Shown: positions 1-6,757, counted from the stretch's first letter. The stretch is DNA of 7,779 bases from an uncultured Candidatus Saccharibacteria bacterium (GCA_938038145.1 CALHQU010000062.1:1-7779), one strand, 5' to 3'. The notes: a model not told the origin generated them from the sequence alone. Program-made: numbers and translations.

Positions 1-229
1 ATAGCGCCACATTAACCGCCGCAGAACGCGCCAGATCACCATTTTTAATCACTTTTCGAAGTTCATTTGCTATCAGAGTTGATTTTTCTGGATCATCACT
101 TCCCGGCTCTTCAATCACGCAAACCGTTCGCCCGATTGACCGAAAATATTCCGCCAATTTCGCGACCTGCGTCGACTTGCCTGTCCCGTCATTGCCCTCG
201 ATAACTATATATTTTCCCGCGTCGCTCAT
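1..229 (-). CDS. tmk: Thymidylate kinase, N-terminal part (cut by window edge)
   Basis: Thymidylate kinase phosphorylates dTMP to dTDP with ATP, the step after thymidylate synthase in dTTP synthesis. Only the first 76 residues lie in the window. They show beta-strand 1 followed by the P-loop (GNDGTGKST, residues 12-20) and a second strand ending in EEPG (about residues 41-44), which corresponds to the family's REPG-type nucleotide-binding motif. Two in-frame ATGs exist: one at 232 overlaps the TGA of the upstream HIT gene, the other is at 229. I chose 229 because the GAGG at 238-235 is 5 nt from it and only 2 nt from the other. It is the last visible gene of the dcd-HIT-tmk operon and is probably translationally coupled to the HIT gene. 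The P-loop alone could belong to other kinases, but the GNDGTGKST/EEPG pair and the thymidylate-pathway neighbours make tmk likely. Confidence 0.88.
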   Translation of the reverse strand, partial: MSDAGKYIVIEGNDGTGKSTQVAKLAEYFRSIGRTVCVIEEPGSDDPEKSTLIANELRKVIKNGDLARSAAVNVAL

Positions 230-231
230 CA

Positions 232-675
232 TCACCTCGTAATTACAATGTGCGGCTTCTTCAGATAAAGCATCATCTTTTTCGCCTTGCCGTCAACTTT
301 TATAAAATGCGTGTGCTGATGCGCCATTGACCTGGTTTTACTTCCTTGAGCTCGAGCATAAATTGAATAGCCACTAGATTCAAACCTAGCAACCTGATTC
401 ATATAGTCAATTTTTTCCTCATCGCTCAAATTTGCCAATGAATCCACGTGCCGTTTCGGTATCACCATCAAATGATCGTCCACGCCGCAGCCATCCCAAA
501 AATTATAGCCAAACCTGTTCTTAATAATCAGACAATGCGCCGTTTCACCAACGACCTGATCTGTGTGATGTTTTACCAATTGACAAAAATCACAGCCGTC
601 AGACTTATGTTTTTTTCTGTGATCAATGTATTCTTTTTCTTTCGTCCGTGAGCGAAACATTGAACCCGCCATCAT
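232..675 (-). CDS. HIT-family (histidine triad) nucleotide-binding protein
   Basis: HIT proteins are small cytoplasmic nucleotide hydrolases or transferases acting on nucleoside phosphoramidates, dinucleoside polyphosphates or related compounds; the substrate here is unknown. The protein is about 147 residues. It has a CxxC-like start (CDFC, residues 28-31), the family strand DHLMVIPKRHVDSL (67-80), and the catalytic triad HQHTHFI (119-125), in which His121 should be the nucleophile. The triad is slightly unusual in having polar Q and T between the histidines. The gene sits between dcd and tmk. Its ATG at 675 overlaps the dcd stop as TGATG, with GAGGGG at 689-684 placed 8 nt upstream. A GTG at 678 and an ATG at 672 are alternative starts. 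Tight coupling to two thymidylate-pathway genes suggests a role in nucleotide housekeeping, but that is inference. Confidence 0.88.
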   Translation of the reverse strand: MMAGSMFRSRTKEKEYIDHRKKHKSDGCDFCQLVKHHTDQVVGETAHCLIIKNRFGYNFWDGCGVDDHLMVIPKRHVDSLANLSDEEKIDYMNQVARFESSGYSIYARAQGSKTRSMAHQHTHFIKVDGKAKKMMLYLKKPHIVITR

Positions 676-1394
676 CACAAAATCCCCTCGCCAAGTCCCG
701 GAATTTCCATCGGTTTATGTCGACGATCCTTAAACGCCCGCGGTAACATCATTTCTGGACGCCAAGTTTTTATCAATTCATCCAAATCGTCAGTGTGCTG
801 ATATTTGCCGCTCATTCCACCGCGCCCGCTAGCATATCCGCCGTCAACCTGACCAGTGTGATGAAAAATCAATTGCCCAATTCTCTCACCGACAGGCAAA
901 ACTACACTCTCGTGTTTATTCAAATTGTAAATCTCAAGCGTAATCCGATTGATATATCCCGGATCAACCCAGCCAGCATCAAAACACACCGCAACGCCGT
1001 TTCGCCCCCAAGAGCTACGACTTTTCACCTCAGCCGCGCCGCCATGCGTCCGGACTCCAACAAATTCGTGCGTATGCGCCAAAATTCGCTCACCAGGCTT
1101 CAAAACGATAATCGGATGATCTGGCGGAATATTCTTAAATTCCCGAAAACCGTGCCGCTCGCACCATTCGGAGTGCGGAATCGCCTTAAGCGGACCCTTG
1201 AAGTATCGATTGACATCAGACTCGTCAAACGGATTATAAACTCGCGAAATATCGTCATATTCCTGCTTATAAAAATTAAAGCCTAGCGTAAAATCTAAGC
1301 TGGCTTCTGATACGTTTTTTGGGTTGAACGGCGTACAGACAATTGTCCCGTCTTCAATCGCCGCTAATATATCTTTATTTGAGTACACGCTCAC
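675..1394 (-). CDS. dcd: dCTP deaminase (dCTP deaminase/dUTPase superfamily)
   Basis: Dcd deaminates dCTP to dUTP, or in bifunctional members directly to dUMP, feeding thymidylate synthase. The protein is 239 residues. It carries the substrate-binding block KSRSSWGRNG (124-133), the core AGWVDPGYINRITLEIYN (140-157) with the probable catalytic Glu154, and VGERIGQLIFH (168-178). It is longer than the roughly 190-residue typical enzyme, with an extra stretch around residues 45-92 and a C-terminal tail of about 35 residues after the YQ segment. I chose the GTG at 1394 because a strong GGGAGG lies 6 nt upstream. The longer TTG start at 1427 would fall at or before the predicted transcription start (about 1426) and would make the Shine-Dalgarno coding. 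First gene of the dcd-HIT-tmk operon. Whether it also hydrolyses the triphosphate cannot be decided by eye; no separate dUTPase is in the window. Confidence 0.9.
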   Translation of the reverse strand: MSVYSNKDILAAIEDGTIVCTPFNPKNVSEASLDFTLGFNFYKQEYDDISRVYNPFDESDVNRYFKGPLKAIPHSEWCERHGFREFKNIPPDHPIIVLKPGERILAHTHEFVGVRTHGGAAEVKSRSSWGRNGVAVCFDAGWVDPGYINRITLEIYNLNKHESVVLPVGERIGQLIFHHTGQVDGGYASGRGGMSGKYQHTDDLDELIKTWRPEMMLPRAFKDRRHKPMEIPGLGEGIL

Positions 1395-1400
1395 TAAACA

Positions 1401-1406
1401 CCTCCC
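1401..1406 (-). promoter_or_regulatory. Shine-Dalgarno of dcd (decides the start)
   Basis: GGGAGG on the minus strand, 6 nt before the GTG at 1394. It lies inside the frame of the longer TTG-initiated reading, which argues that the longer reading is not used. Confidence 0.8.
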
Positions 1407-1432
1407 ATTGCGTGATTTTTCTACCAAATCTT

Positions 1433-1461
1433 ATTATGACAAGTTTATGCATTCCTATCAA
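1433..1461 (-). promoter_or_regulatory. Promoter of dcd-HIT-tmk operon
   Basis: On the minus strand, TTGATA (-35, 1461-1456) is separated by exactly 17 bp from CATAAT (-10, 1438-1433), which is preceded by TG one base upstream (extended -10). The predicted start is near 1426, giving a 5' leader of about 32 nt that holds the GGGAGG ribosome site. The 10-mer TTGTCATAAT recurs in the thyA promoter. Confidence 0.7.
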
Positions 1462-1463
1462 GC

Positions 1464-1492
1464 TTTCGGTAAATTTTACAGCATGTTAAACT
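1464..1492 (+). promoter_or_regulatory. Probable extended -10 promoter of folA
   Basis: TG at 1484-1485, one base, then TAAACT (1487-1492) forms an extended -10 element. The -35 position (TTTCGG, 1464-1469) is poor. The predicted +1 is the A of the folA ATG at 1499, and no Shine-Dalgarno is present, so the message is probably leaderless. The promoter is back to back with that of dcd within a 104-bp gap. Confidence 0.5.
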
Positions 1493-1498
1493 GAAATT

Positions 1499-1993
1499 AT
1501 GGAAAAAGCCATTATTGTAGCTTACGATAAAAACCGCGCCATCGGACAAAATGGCGATATGCCGTGGGGGCGAAGTTTGCCGGCCGACTTAGTGAATTTT
1601 AAGCGCTTGACGAGAAACAGCAATGTCATTATGGGCAGAAAAACGTTTGAGTCAATTGGCTCGCGACCACTTCTAGACAGAGAAAATATTGTCATTTCAT
1701 CCAAGCCAACTGGCGTCAAAAAAGTTCTTACGGCTATGAATTTGCAGAGCGCCCTAGCTTTATCACGGTATCCAACTTTTATTATTGGTGGCTCGCAAGT
1801 TTATAAAGACGCGCTAGACATTCCAGAAATTGACACTATTTACGCCACGGAAATTGACGCCGAGTTTCCCGATGCTGACACTTTTTTCCCAGATATAAAT
1901 ATGAACATATGGGAGGAAGTGGATCGAATACATCACCCAGCGGATGCTGAAAATAGTTACGATTTTGATTTTGTGATATATAAAAGAAAATAG
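1499..1993 (+). CDS. folA: Dihydrofolate reductase
   Basis: FolA reduces dihydrofolate to tetrahydrofolate with NADPH and regenerates the cofactor oxidised by ThyA, encoded nearby. The protein is 164 residues, normal for a bacterial DHFR. Family landmarks are in order: the AIGQNGDMPW loop (14-23, the Met20-type loop), LPADLVNFKRLT (27-38) with the proton-relay acid Asp30, VIMGRKTFESIG (43-54), IVISS (64-68), the NADPH-binding FIIGGSQVY (94-102) with the Gly-Gly pair, and IYATEID (114-120) with Thr117. The start is the ATG at 1499; the initiator A coincides with the predicted transcription start, so initiation is probably leaderless. It is transcribed divergently from dcd, and its end is followed after 46 nt by the next gene with its own promoter. 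Identification is secure. Confidence 0.96.
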   Translation: MEKAIIVAYDKNRAIGQNGDMPWGRSLPADLVNFKRLTRNSNVIMGRKTFESIGSRPLLDRENIVISSKPTGVKKVLTAMNLQSALALSRYPTFIIGGSQVYKDALDIPEIDTIYATEIDAEFPDADTFFPDINMNIWEEVDRIHHPADAENSYDFDFVIYKRK

Positions 1994-2003
1994 CCTTCTT
2001 AAG

Positions 2004-2032
2004 TTGACAGTATTTGGTATTTGTGGTATGAT
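2004..2032 (+). promoter_or_regulatory. Near-consensus promoter of the 99-residue gene
   Basis: TTGACA (perfect -35, 2004-2009), 17-bp spacer, TATGAT (-10, 2027-2032) with TG one base before it. This is the best -35 in the window. Predicted start is at 2039-2040, on the gene's ATG, with no room for a Shine-Dalgarno. Confidence 0.82.
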
Positions 2033-2039
2033 AAAGCTC

Positions 2040-2339
2040 ATGAATGAGCAATATAATCTATGTATCACAGATCTCAAAACTCTCAAAGAGAGTGGCGATC
2101 TTAAAATTGCAGATATGCCAGAATATAAGAATTCAGTGCACACTCTCCTCGCGATACTTGTCGATAGTCCTACCTATAATGAGGACGGAACGGTCAACAG
2201 CAAAGCACTCTTGCTAGAAAGAGGAACGTCCGAAGAAGATGGTAGCTTTACAGCAAAAGGAATGTATAGAGATATACAGCTTAATCCCGACACCAGACAA
2301 TATAAGATTCTGCCGAAGAAAAATCTCCGTAAAAAATAA
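2040..2339 (+). CDS. Hypothetical protein, 99 residues, leaderless
   Basis: I do not recognise this family. The ATG at 2040 starts a 99-residue, strongly charged, soluble-looking protein with no signal peptide or membrane segment. The N-terminal third (LCITDLKTLKESGDLKIADM) looks helical. The middle has a hydrophobic stretch (HTLLAILV, residues 38-45) followed by acidic, Gly/Asp-rich turns. The C-terminus is basic (KILPKKNLRKK). A longer reading from a TTG at 2004 is unlikely, because that TTG is part of the TTGACA promoter box. It follows folA on the same strand but has its own strong promoter, so it need not be functionally linked. It faces thyA tail to tail with a 39-bp gap. The promoter strength argues that it is a real, well-expressed gene. 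Confidence 0.7.
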   Translation: MNEQYNLCITDLKTLKESGDLKIADMPEYKNSVHTLLAILVDSPTYNEDGTVNSKALLLERGTSEEDGSFTAKGMYRDIQLNPDTRQYKILPKKNLRKK

Positions 2340-2378
2340 ACCTTAGCCACTCAGACTATAAGTGTAAATCACTTCACA
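2340..2378. other. Convergent gap between the 99-residue gene and thyA
   Basis: The 39-bp gap holds a small inverted repeat, AAGTG/CACTT with a 5-nt loop near 2360-2374. It has only 5 bp of stem and no T tract on either strand, so it is at most a weak bidirectional end signal. I see no strong intrinsic terminator here. Confidence 0.25.
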
Positions 2379-3317
2379 CTACACGGCGATCGGCGCTTTT
2401 ATTGCTGGATGGCATTCATAGTCCTCTAGGCGAATATCATCAATCGTGAAATCGTCAATATTCTTGATGTCTGGATTGAGCCACAGTTTCGGTAGCGGCA
2501 GCGGACGGCGCGATAATTGCTCGTCAACTTGCGCGCGATGATTATTGTAAATATGTGCACTATTTAAGGTATGGATAAACTCGCCGGGTTGCTTGTCGGT
2601 AACTTGAGCGACAATCGACAAAAGTAGCGCATAGCTGGCAATGTTAAACGGCACCCCAAGGAACATATCTGCCGATCTCTGAGTCAGCGCCAAATCCAGT
2701 TTGTCCTTCTCGCCGTTCTTGCCAGGTCTTACGTTAAATTGAAACATCGTATGACACGGAGGCAGCCCGCCAGCTTGAACGATGTCATCAATTTCCGCCA
2801 CATTCCACGCGCTCACGATATTCCGACGCGACTCTGGATTTGTCTTTATCATGTCAATGGCGTTCTGAATCTGGTCAATAGTTCCGCCCTTCCCGTCCGG
2901 CCATTTTCGCCATTGAACACCATAAACAGGACCCAAATTTCCCCATTCTTCAGCAAACGCGTGATCGTTCGCAATCTTATCAATAAATTCCTTCATTCCA
3001 GTGCGCCATTCATCGCCGTTAATTTCTGGTATTTCCTGACCAGTTTTTTCCAAATAATTCTTGTACGGCCACTCATCCCAAATATGAACGCCGTTTTGTG
3101 CCAAATATTCAATATTGCCCGTACCCTTAAGAAACCATAAAAGCTCATGAGCGACGCTTTTGAAATATAACTTCTTCGTGGTCATAGCTGGAAATCCGTC
3201 CACCAAATTATATCGCGTCTGAATGCCAAAAACTTCCGTCGTCCCCGTTCCCGTACGATCGCCTTTTTGCACACCGTTATCACGAACGTATTTTAATGCA
3301 TCTAAGTATTGCCTCAT
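2379..3317 (-). CDS. thyA: Thymidylate synthase (ThyA type)
   Basis: ThyA methylates dUMP to dTMP using methylenetetrahydrofolate and releases dihydrofolate, which FolA recycles. The protein is 312 residues. Visible landmarks are DRTGTGT (20-26) with the phosphate-binding Arg21, HELLWFLKG (57-65), the [13 protein letters not shown] block (127-139), RRNIVSAWN (164-172) with the Arg pair contributed to the partner subunit's active site, the nucleophile Cys188 in [10 protein letters not shown], and [16 protein letters not shown] further on. The stretch of about 20 residues before GDEW (102) is an insert in the small domain, as in longer ThyA forms. The start is ATG 3317, preceded by AAGGAGGG at 3328-3321, a good but rather close ribosome site. 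It has its own promoter downstream of clpP. Identification is secure. Confidence 0.97.
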   Translation of the reverse strand: MRQYLDALKYVRDNGVQKGDRTGTGTTEVFGIQTRYNLVDGFPAMTTKKLYFKSVAHELLWFLKGTGNIEYLAQNGVHIWDEWPYKNYLEKTGQEIPEINGDEWRTGMKEFIDKIANDHAFAEEWGNLGPVYGVQWRKWPDGKGGTIDQIQNAIDMIKTNPESRRNIVSAWNVAEIDDIVQAGGLPPCHTMFQFNVRPGKNGEKDKLDLALTQRSADMFLGVPFNIASYALLLSIVAQVTDKQPGEFIHTLNSAHIYNNHRAQVDEQLSRRPLPLPKLWLNPDIKNIDDFTIDDIRLEDYECHPAIKAPIAV

Positions 3318-3320
3318 AAG

Positions 3321-3328
3321 CCCTCCTT
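3321..3328 (-). promoter_or_regulatory. Shine-Dalgarno of thyA
   Basis: AAGGAGGG on the minus strand, ending 3 nt before the ATG at 3317. It is the strongest ribosome site in the window and contrasts with the SD-less genes nearby. Confidence 0.8.
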
Positions 3329-3339
3329 GCCTAACTCAA

Positions 3340-3368
3340 ATTATGACAATATCCTCCAAAAACCACAA
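3340..3368 (-). promoter_or_regulatory. Promoter of thyA
   Basis: Minus-strand TTGTGG (-35-like, 3368-3363), 17-bp spacer, CATAAT (3345-3340) preceded by TG and one base. Predicted start is near 3333, giving a leader of about 16 nt containing AAGGAGGG. The extended -10 TTGTCATAAT is identical to that of the dcd promoter. Confidence 0.6.
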
Positions 3369-3408
3369 GCAGAATCACTAGTAGTTTTAACAACAAACAC
3401 GCAATTTT

Positions 3409-4002
3409 TTACGACAATTTAGTCAAGACTTTGTCGATTAGACCGTACTTTACAGCTTCATCTGGCGTCATCCAATAATCACGCTCCATGTCAGACTTAA
3501 CCTTAGCCAACTTCTGACCAGTGTTTTTCGCCATAATCTTCGCTAGCATCTCCTTAACTTCCAAAGTTTCCTTCATGTCAATTTCCATGTCGGTCACTTT
3601 TCCGTGCGTTCCAGAAGACGGCTGATGAATCATCACCTTGGCATGCGGCAAGCAAAACCTCTTGCCCTTAGCGCCAGAGCTGAGCAAAAACGCCCCCATG
3701 CTTGCCTGCAAACCAATTCCATACGTCGCCACATCGGGCTTAATAAAATTCATCGTGTCATAAATTGCCATTCCATCATAAACGCTGCCGCCTGGACTAT
3801 TGATATATAGCGATATATCAGCTTGCGGGTCAACATATGCCAAATGCAACAATTGCGCCACTACGCTGTTCGCGGTATGTTCATTAACATCTTCGCCAAG
3901 GAAAATAATTCTCTCATTCAACAATCTCGAATAGATATCAAAAGCACGCTCGCCGTCAGCCGATTTTTCAACGACAGTTGGAATGAGATATGATTTTGGC
4001 AT
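3409..4002 (-). CDS. clpP: ATP-dependent Clp protease proteolytic subunit
   Basis: ClpP forms the tetradecameric serine-protease chamber that works with Clp ATPases in cytoplasmic protein turnover. The protein is 197 residues, normal for the family. The catalytic triad is visible: Ser101 in [12 protein letters not shown], His126 in VMIHQPSSG, and Asp175 in [19 protein letters not shown]. The oxyanion region [14 protein letters not shown] (69-82) is also present. The N-terminus ([22 protein letters not shown]) is that of a bacterial ClpP with little or no propeptide. The ATG at 4002 lies 7 nt after the tig stop, with only a weak AGGG as ribosome site, so it is cotranscribed with tig and probably coupled to it. 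The tig-clpP order is common in bacteria and links folding with degradation. No Clp ATPase is in the window and no clear terminator follows the gene. Confidence 0.97.
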   Translation of the reverse strand: MPKSYLIPTVVEKSADGERAFDIYSRLLNERIIFLGEDVNEHTANSVVAQLLHLAYVDPQADISLYINSPGGSVYDGMAIYDTMNFIKPDVATYGIGLQASMGAFLLSSGAKGKRFCLPHAKVMIHQPSSGTHGKVTDMEIDMKETLEVKEMLAKIMAKNTGQKLAKVKSDMERDYWMTPDEAVKYGLIDKVLTKLS

Positions 4003-4009
4003 ATTTACC

Positions 4010-5299
4010 CTATTTCTTCGTGTTTAATTCGACCAATTTAGCAACGGTCTTATCTGTAATCATTCGGTTGGCAATATCGCGGTGAACGTTTGGATTATCA
4101 AATTGCTCTAGCATCTTCTTATCTTTGCCGTATTGCTGCTTAAAGAAATTAATCTGTTCTTGGATCTCATCACGAGAAGCATCAATCTTCAATTCCTTCG
4201 ACAATTCAGCCAATACCAGACCAGCCTTAACACGCTTTTCAGCCGCTGGACGAGCCTCTTTCTTCACCCACTCTTCCTTATCTTTGAAGCCCTGAGTCTT
4301 CAAATAGCTGTCCAAACTCAGTCCGCTGTACATCAAATTCTGAGTCAAGTCACGCTCGATTGATCGCAATTGATCCTCAACCAAAAGTTCTGGCAGCGCG
4401 GCTTTACTTTTTTCCGTCAATTCGCCAACCAACGCGTCCTTAAACTTCTCGTCAGCTTCACGCTCTTTTTGTGCGGTGAGTTCACGCTTGATGTCCGCTT
4501 TTACTTCTTTCATCTCTGTAAATGGACCACATTTTGCAGCAAATTCATCGTTCAACTCTGGCAATTTCAATTCATTAACCTTGTGAAGTTTCACGGTAAA
4601 CACAACGTCTTGACCTGCCAGATTCTCAGCGTGATAATCCTCTGGGAATTTCAGTTTCAAATCAAATTCTTCGCCAGCCTTATGACCAATCACACCTTCT
4701 TCAAATCCAGGAATGAATTGACCTTCGCCAAGCTTCAAGCCATATTCCTTAGCTGAACCGCCGTCAAACGCCACGCCATCTTTCCTTCCCGTAAAGTCAA
4801 TCACAGCTTCGTCGCCAGCCTTAGCAGCGCGCTTGACCTCTGATTTTTCAGAATAGTTTTTACGGATTCGCTCAATAACCTCGTCGACATCTTTATCCTC
4901 GACCTTGGCTACTTCTTTTTTCGCTGTCAATTTTTTATAATCGCCCAATTTTACTGACGGAATAACTTCAACTTCAGCCGTAAATTCCAACTCAGAACCA
5001 TGAACAAACTTCTTAACTTCAACACTAGGTCGATCTAAAGCTTGCAATTTTTCCTGCAAAAACGCCTCAGCTACTGCCTTTGACAAAGCATTCTCCAGAA
5101 CCTGCTCCTGAAGTGCATTCGGATCAACATGCTTAGCGGCTATGCTTGCGGGAACTTTTCCTTTGCGGAAACCTGGAACTTTAATGTCGCGCGCCAACTT
5201 CGTCAAGGAAACCTGCTCTGCGTCAGCCAATTCGCTAGCGCCCAAAGAAATCGTCAATTGAACTTTAGTATCTGATAGTTTTTTTACAGTAGTCTTCAT
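4010..5299 (-). CDS. tig: Trigger factor, ribosome-associated chaperone
   Basis: Trigger factor binds at the ribosome exit tunnel and shields nascent chains; it also has a peptidyl-prolyl isomerase domain. The protein is 429 residues, the family's usual size. Domain 1 (1 to about 115) holds the ribosome-docking signature GFRKGK (43-48). The FKBP-type isomerase domain spans about 161-241 ([10 protein letters not shown], then the [15 protein letters not shown] segment at 191-205, ending [10 protein letters not shown]). The helical C-terminal chaperone domain, very rich in Lys and Glu, runs from about 246 to the end. The ATG at 5299 has no Shine-Dalgarno and lies 8 nt after a perfect TATAAT, so the message is leaderless or nearly so. 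It is downstream of hisS (26-bp gap) and upstream of clpP. Part of its transcription may also come from hisS readthrough. Confidence 0.96.
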   Translation of the reverse strand: MKTTVKKLSDTKVQLTISLGASELADAEQVSLTKLARDIKVPGFRKGKVPASIAAKHVDPNALQEQVLENALSKAVAEAFLQEKLQALDRPSVEVKKFVHGSELEFTAEVEVIPSVKLGDYKKLTAKKEVAKVEDKDVDEVIERIRKNYSEKSEVKRAAKAGDEAVIDFTGRKDGVAFDGGSAKEYGLKLGEGQFIPGFEEGVIGHKAGEEFDLKLKFPEDYHAENLAGQDVVFTVKLHKVNELKLPELNDEFAAKCGPFTEMKEVKADIKRELTAQKEREADEKFKDALVGELTEKSKAALPELLVEDQLRSIERDLTQNLMYSGLSLDSYLKTQGFKDKEEWVKKEARPAAEKRVKAGLVLAELSKELKIDASRDEIQEQINFFKQQYGKDKKMLEQFDNPNVHRDIANRMITDKTVAKLVELNTKK

Positions 5300-5307
5300 A
5301 AAGACTA

Positions 5308-5336
5308 ATTATAACAGATATCAGACTATATCTCAA
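5308..5336 (-). promoter_or_regulatory. Strong promoter of tig-clpP, overlapping the end of hisS
   Basis: Minus-strand TTGAGA (-35, 5336-5331) lies in the last codons of hisS. A 17-bp spacer contains the hisS TAG stop, and TATAAT (perfect -10, 5313-5308) is preceded by TG and one base. Predicted start is at 5301-5299, on or beside the tig ATG. Confidence 0.8.
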
Positions 5337-6660
5337 ACAGAGCGTCCTCATCGCCATCATATCGACGATCTTTGACAATTGTCACGATTCGTTCAGCGCT
5401 AACCTTTTGCTCATCAGACTCCACCAAATTTCGAACCGTGTATACGCCGCTAGCAATTTCATCCTCACCCACGAACACCGCAAACGGAATTTGCTTTTTT
5501 AGCGCCGCTTTTATCTGCTTGTCAATCTTTCTACCAGTGATGTCCAACTCCGCTCGCACGCCTTCGCTGCGCAATTTTCGTGCCAAATCGTCCGCGCCAG
5601 CCATAGATTCTTTTGACACCGGAATTATGTACACATCTGTTTTAGACGCCAATTTCGGCAACAAATTGTGCACTTCCAAAAATTGCTCCATCGTCGTCGC
5701 GCCCATGCCAACGCCGACCGTAGCAATCGGCTCAACGCCAAATAGCCCGACCAATCCGTCATATCGTCCGCCGCCAAACAACGCTCGGTTATTCTCTGGC
5801 GAATTGTCAAAGAGTTCAAAAACCATGCCCGTGTAATAGTCCAGCCCGCGCATCAAAGTAACATCAAACACCGCATTCGTGATGCCTTTTTGGCCAAGCA
5901 ATTTCATCACTTCGCGAAGCTGCTTGACGCTTTCATCTTCCATCAATTCACTCGGCAAATCATCAACAGATTTCATACTGATCATTTTTGCCAGCTTCGG
6001 CAGACCCTCTGACGCTTGACTACCAAAAATCTCAATCGCCTGACGCTTAAATTCTTCGGCGGGAATCTTATTTTTCCTATCGAGCAGCTTCATCATCATC
6101 GTCGAACCAACAATATCAAGCTTCAGAAATTGGCTCATCAGACGATTGATCAATTGGCGATTATTGACCCTGACTGTAAACATTTCCTGCTTGGCGCCAA
6201 AATTCATCACGCTAGCGTGACTCAGCTCAATAATCTCCGCGTCCGCCGCCGCGCCGTCCACACCAAACAGATCCGCGTTCAATTGCCAAAACTCACGTTC
6301 ACGCCCACGTTGCGGTCGTTCATAGCGCATAAAATTAGCAATTGAATACAGCCGTGCAGGCATCGCCAATTCCTGCCGCTTAGCCGCCACCATTCGAGAA
6401 ATCGACGGCGTCATCTCTGGACGAATTGCCACCATTCGACCGCCACGATCTTCAAAGGCGTATGTTTGCTCGCCCGCCAATTCCTGACCCGATTTCGCCA
6501 GATAAATATCTAGCGGCTCCAGCAGCGGCGCGCCGTATTCTTCATAGCCAAAACTCTCAACCGTCTTGTGCCAAACATTAAAAATATAATTCTGCAGACG
6601 CTTTTCCTCTGGAAAATAGTCTCGCGAACCTTTGTAACTTTGTGTAGATAAACTGCTCAT
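5326..6660 (-). CDS. hisS: Histidyl-tRNA synthetase
   Basis: HisRS is the class II enzyme that charges tRNA-His. The protein is 444 residues. Landmarks are in order: the N-terminal YKGSRDYFPEE, motif 1 around GAPLLEPLDIY (43-53), RPEMTPSISR (80-89), motif 2 NFMRYERPQRGREREFWQLN (109-128), the His-specific RGLDYYTG (271-278), motif 3 FGGGRYDGLVG (295-305) continuing to TVGVGMG, and an alpha/beta anticodon-binding domain from about 342 to 430. The ATG at 6660 is preceded by GGAG (6669-6666) with 5-nt spacing. Upstream lies a candidate His attenuator (leader peptide, antiterminator, terminator) that would couple expression to the level of charged tRNA-His, plus a possible second promoter after the terminator. 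tig follows after 26 bp with its own promoter inside this gene's end. Confidence 0.97.
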   Translation of the reverse strand: MSSLSTQSYKGSRDYFPEEKRLQNYIFNVWHKTVESFGYEEYGAPLLEPLDIYLAKSGQELAGEQTYAFEDRGGRMVAIRPEMTPSISRMVAAKRQELAMPARLYSIANFMRYERPQRGREREFWQLNADLFGVDGAAADAEIIELSHASVMNFGAKQEMFTVRVNNRQLINRLMSQFLKLDIVGSTMMMKLLDRKNKIPAEEFKRQAIEIFGSQASEGLPKLAKMISMKSVDDLPSELMEDESVKQLREVMKLLGQKGITNAVFDVTLMRGLDYYTGMVFELFDNSPENNRALFGGGRYDGLVGLFGVEPIATVGVGMGATTMEQFLEVHNLLPKLASKTDVYIIPVSKESMAGADDLARKLRSEGVRAELDITGRKIDKQIKAALKKQIPFAVFVGEDEIASGVYTVRNLVESDEQKVSAERIVTIVKDRRYDGDEDALFEI

Positions 6661-6665
6661 GTTAG

Positions 6666-6669
6666 CTCC
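6666..6669 (-). promoter_or_regulatory. Shine-Dalgarno of hisS
   Basis: GGAG on the minus strand, 5 nt before the hisS ATG. It would be present on transcripts that read through the attenuator, but absent from any message starting at the proximal promoter candidate (start near 6663). Confidence 0.65.
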
Positions 6670-6698
6670 ATTATGTCATTATTTCTTATTTATAGCAA
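6670..6698 (-). promoter_or_regulatory. Possible second, attenuator-bypassing promoter of hisS
   Basis: Minus-strand TTGCTA (-35-like, 6698-6693), 17-bp spacer, CATAAT (6675-6670) preceded by TG and one base, resembling the dcd and thyA -10 elements. Start would be near 6663, three nt before the hisS ATG. It lies just after the terminator T tract and could give basal hisS expression. The local AT richness makes a chance match possible. Confidence 0.4.
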
Positions 6699-6700
6699 TC

Positions 6701-6725
6701 AAAAACGCCGAGGCAGAACTCGGCG
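6701..6725 (-). terminator. Intrinsic terminator in the hisS leader (attenuator)
   Basis: Minus-strand RNA: 7-bp GC-rich stem CGCCGAG (6725-6719) with CUCGGCG (6712-6706), 6-nt loop UUCUGC, then UUUUU (6705-6701) continuing GAUU. It lies between the leader peptide and hisS and reads toward hisS, so it can only act as a premature terminator of the leader transcript. Confidence 0.85.
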
Positions 6726-6757
6726 CATACAATCAAAAATCAGAGTCCTACCTCGGC
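6707..6757 (-). promoter_or_regulatory. Antiterminator of the hisS attenuator
   Basis: Segment GCCGAGGUAGGA (6757-6746) can form 12 continuous pairs, two of them G-U, with UUCUGCCUCGGC (6718-6707). The latter is the loop plus most of the 3' arm of the terminator, so the two structures exclude each other. The first segment also contains the leader-peptide stop codon (UAG, 6750-6748), so a ribosome finishing the leader peptide would mask it. In addition, UUUUACCU (6788-6781) can pair with AGGUAGGA (6753-6746), a possible competing 1:2 structure when the leader is untranslated. This is classical attenuator geometry. Confidence 0.8.

Noticed and set aside
795..1286. 163-residue plus-strand frame over dcd
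   Set aside because: It lies wholly inside dcd, whose conserved motifs leave no doubt; the composition is typical of antisense shadow frames.
1395..1427. Longer dcd start at the TTG at 1427
   Set aside because: A strong GGGAGG would be coding, and the TTG lies at or before the predicted transcription start near 1426. The GTG at 1394 has ideal spacing.
2004..2039. Longer start of the 99-residue gene at the TTG at 2004
   Set aside because: That TTG is the start of the TTGACA -35 box of the gene's own promoter and would lie upstream of the transcript.
3318..3408. Intrinsic terminator after clpP
   Set aside because: No GC-rich stem followed by a T tract was found on the minus strand; the gap is accounted for mainly by the thyA promoter.
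4370..4756. Phe-rich plus-strand frame over tig, resembling a membrane protein
   Set aside because: The antisense of Lys/Glu-rich codons gives Phe and Leu runs. It is a mirror of trigger factor, not a membrane gene.
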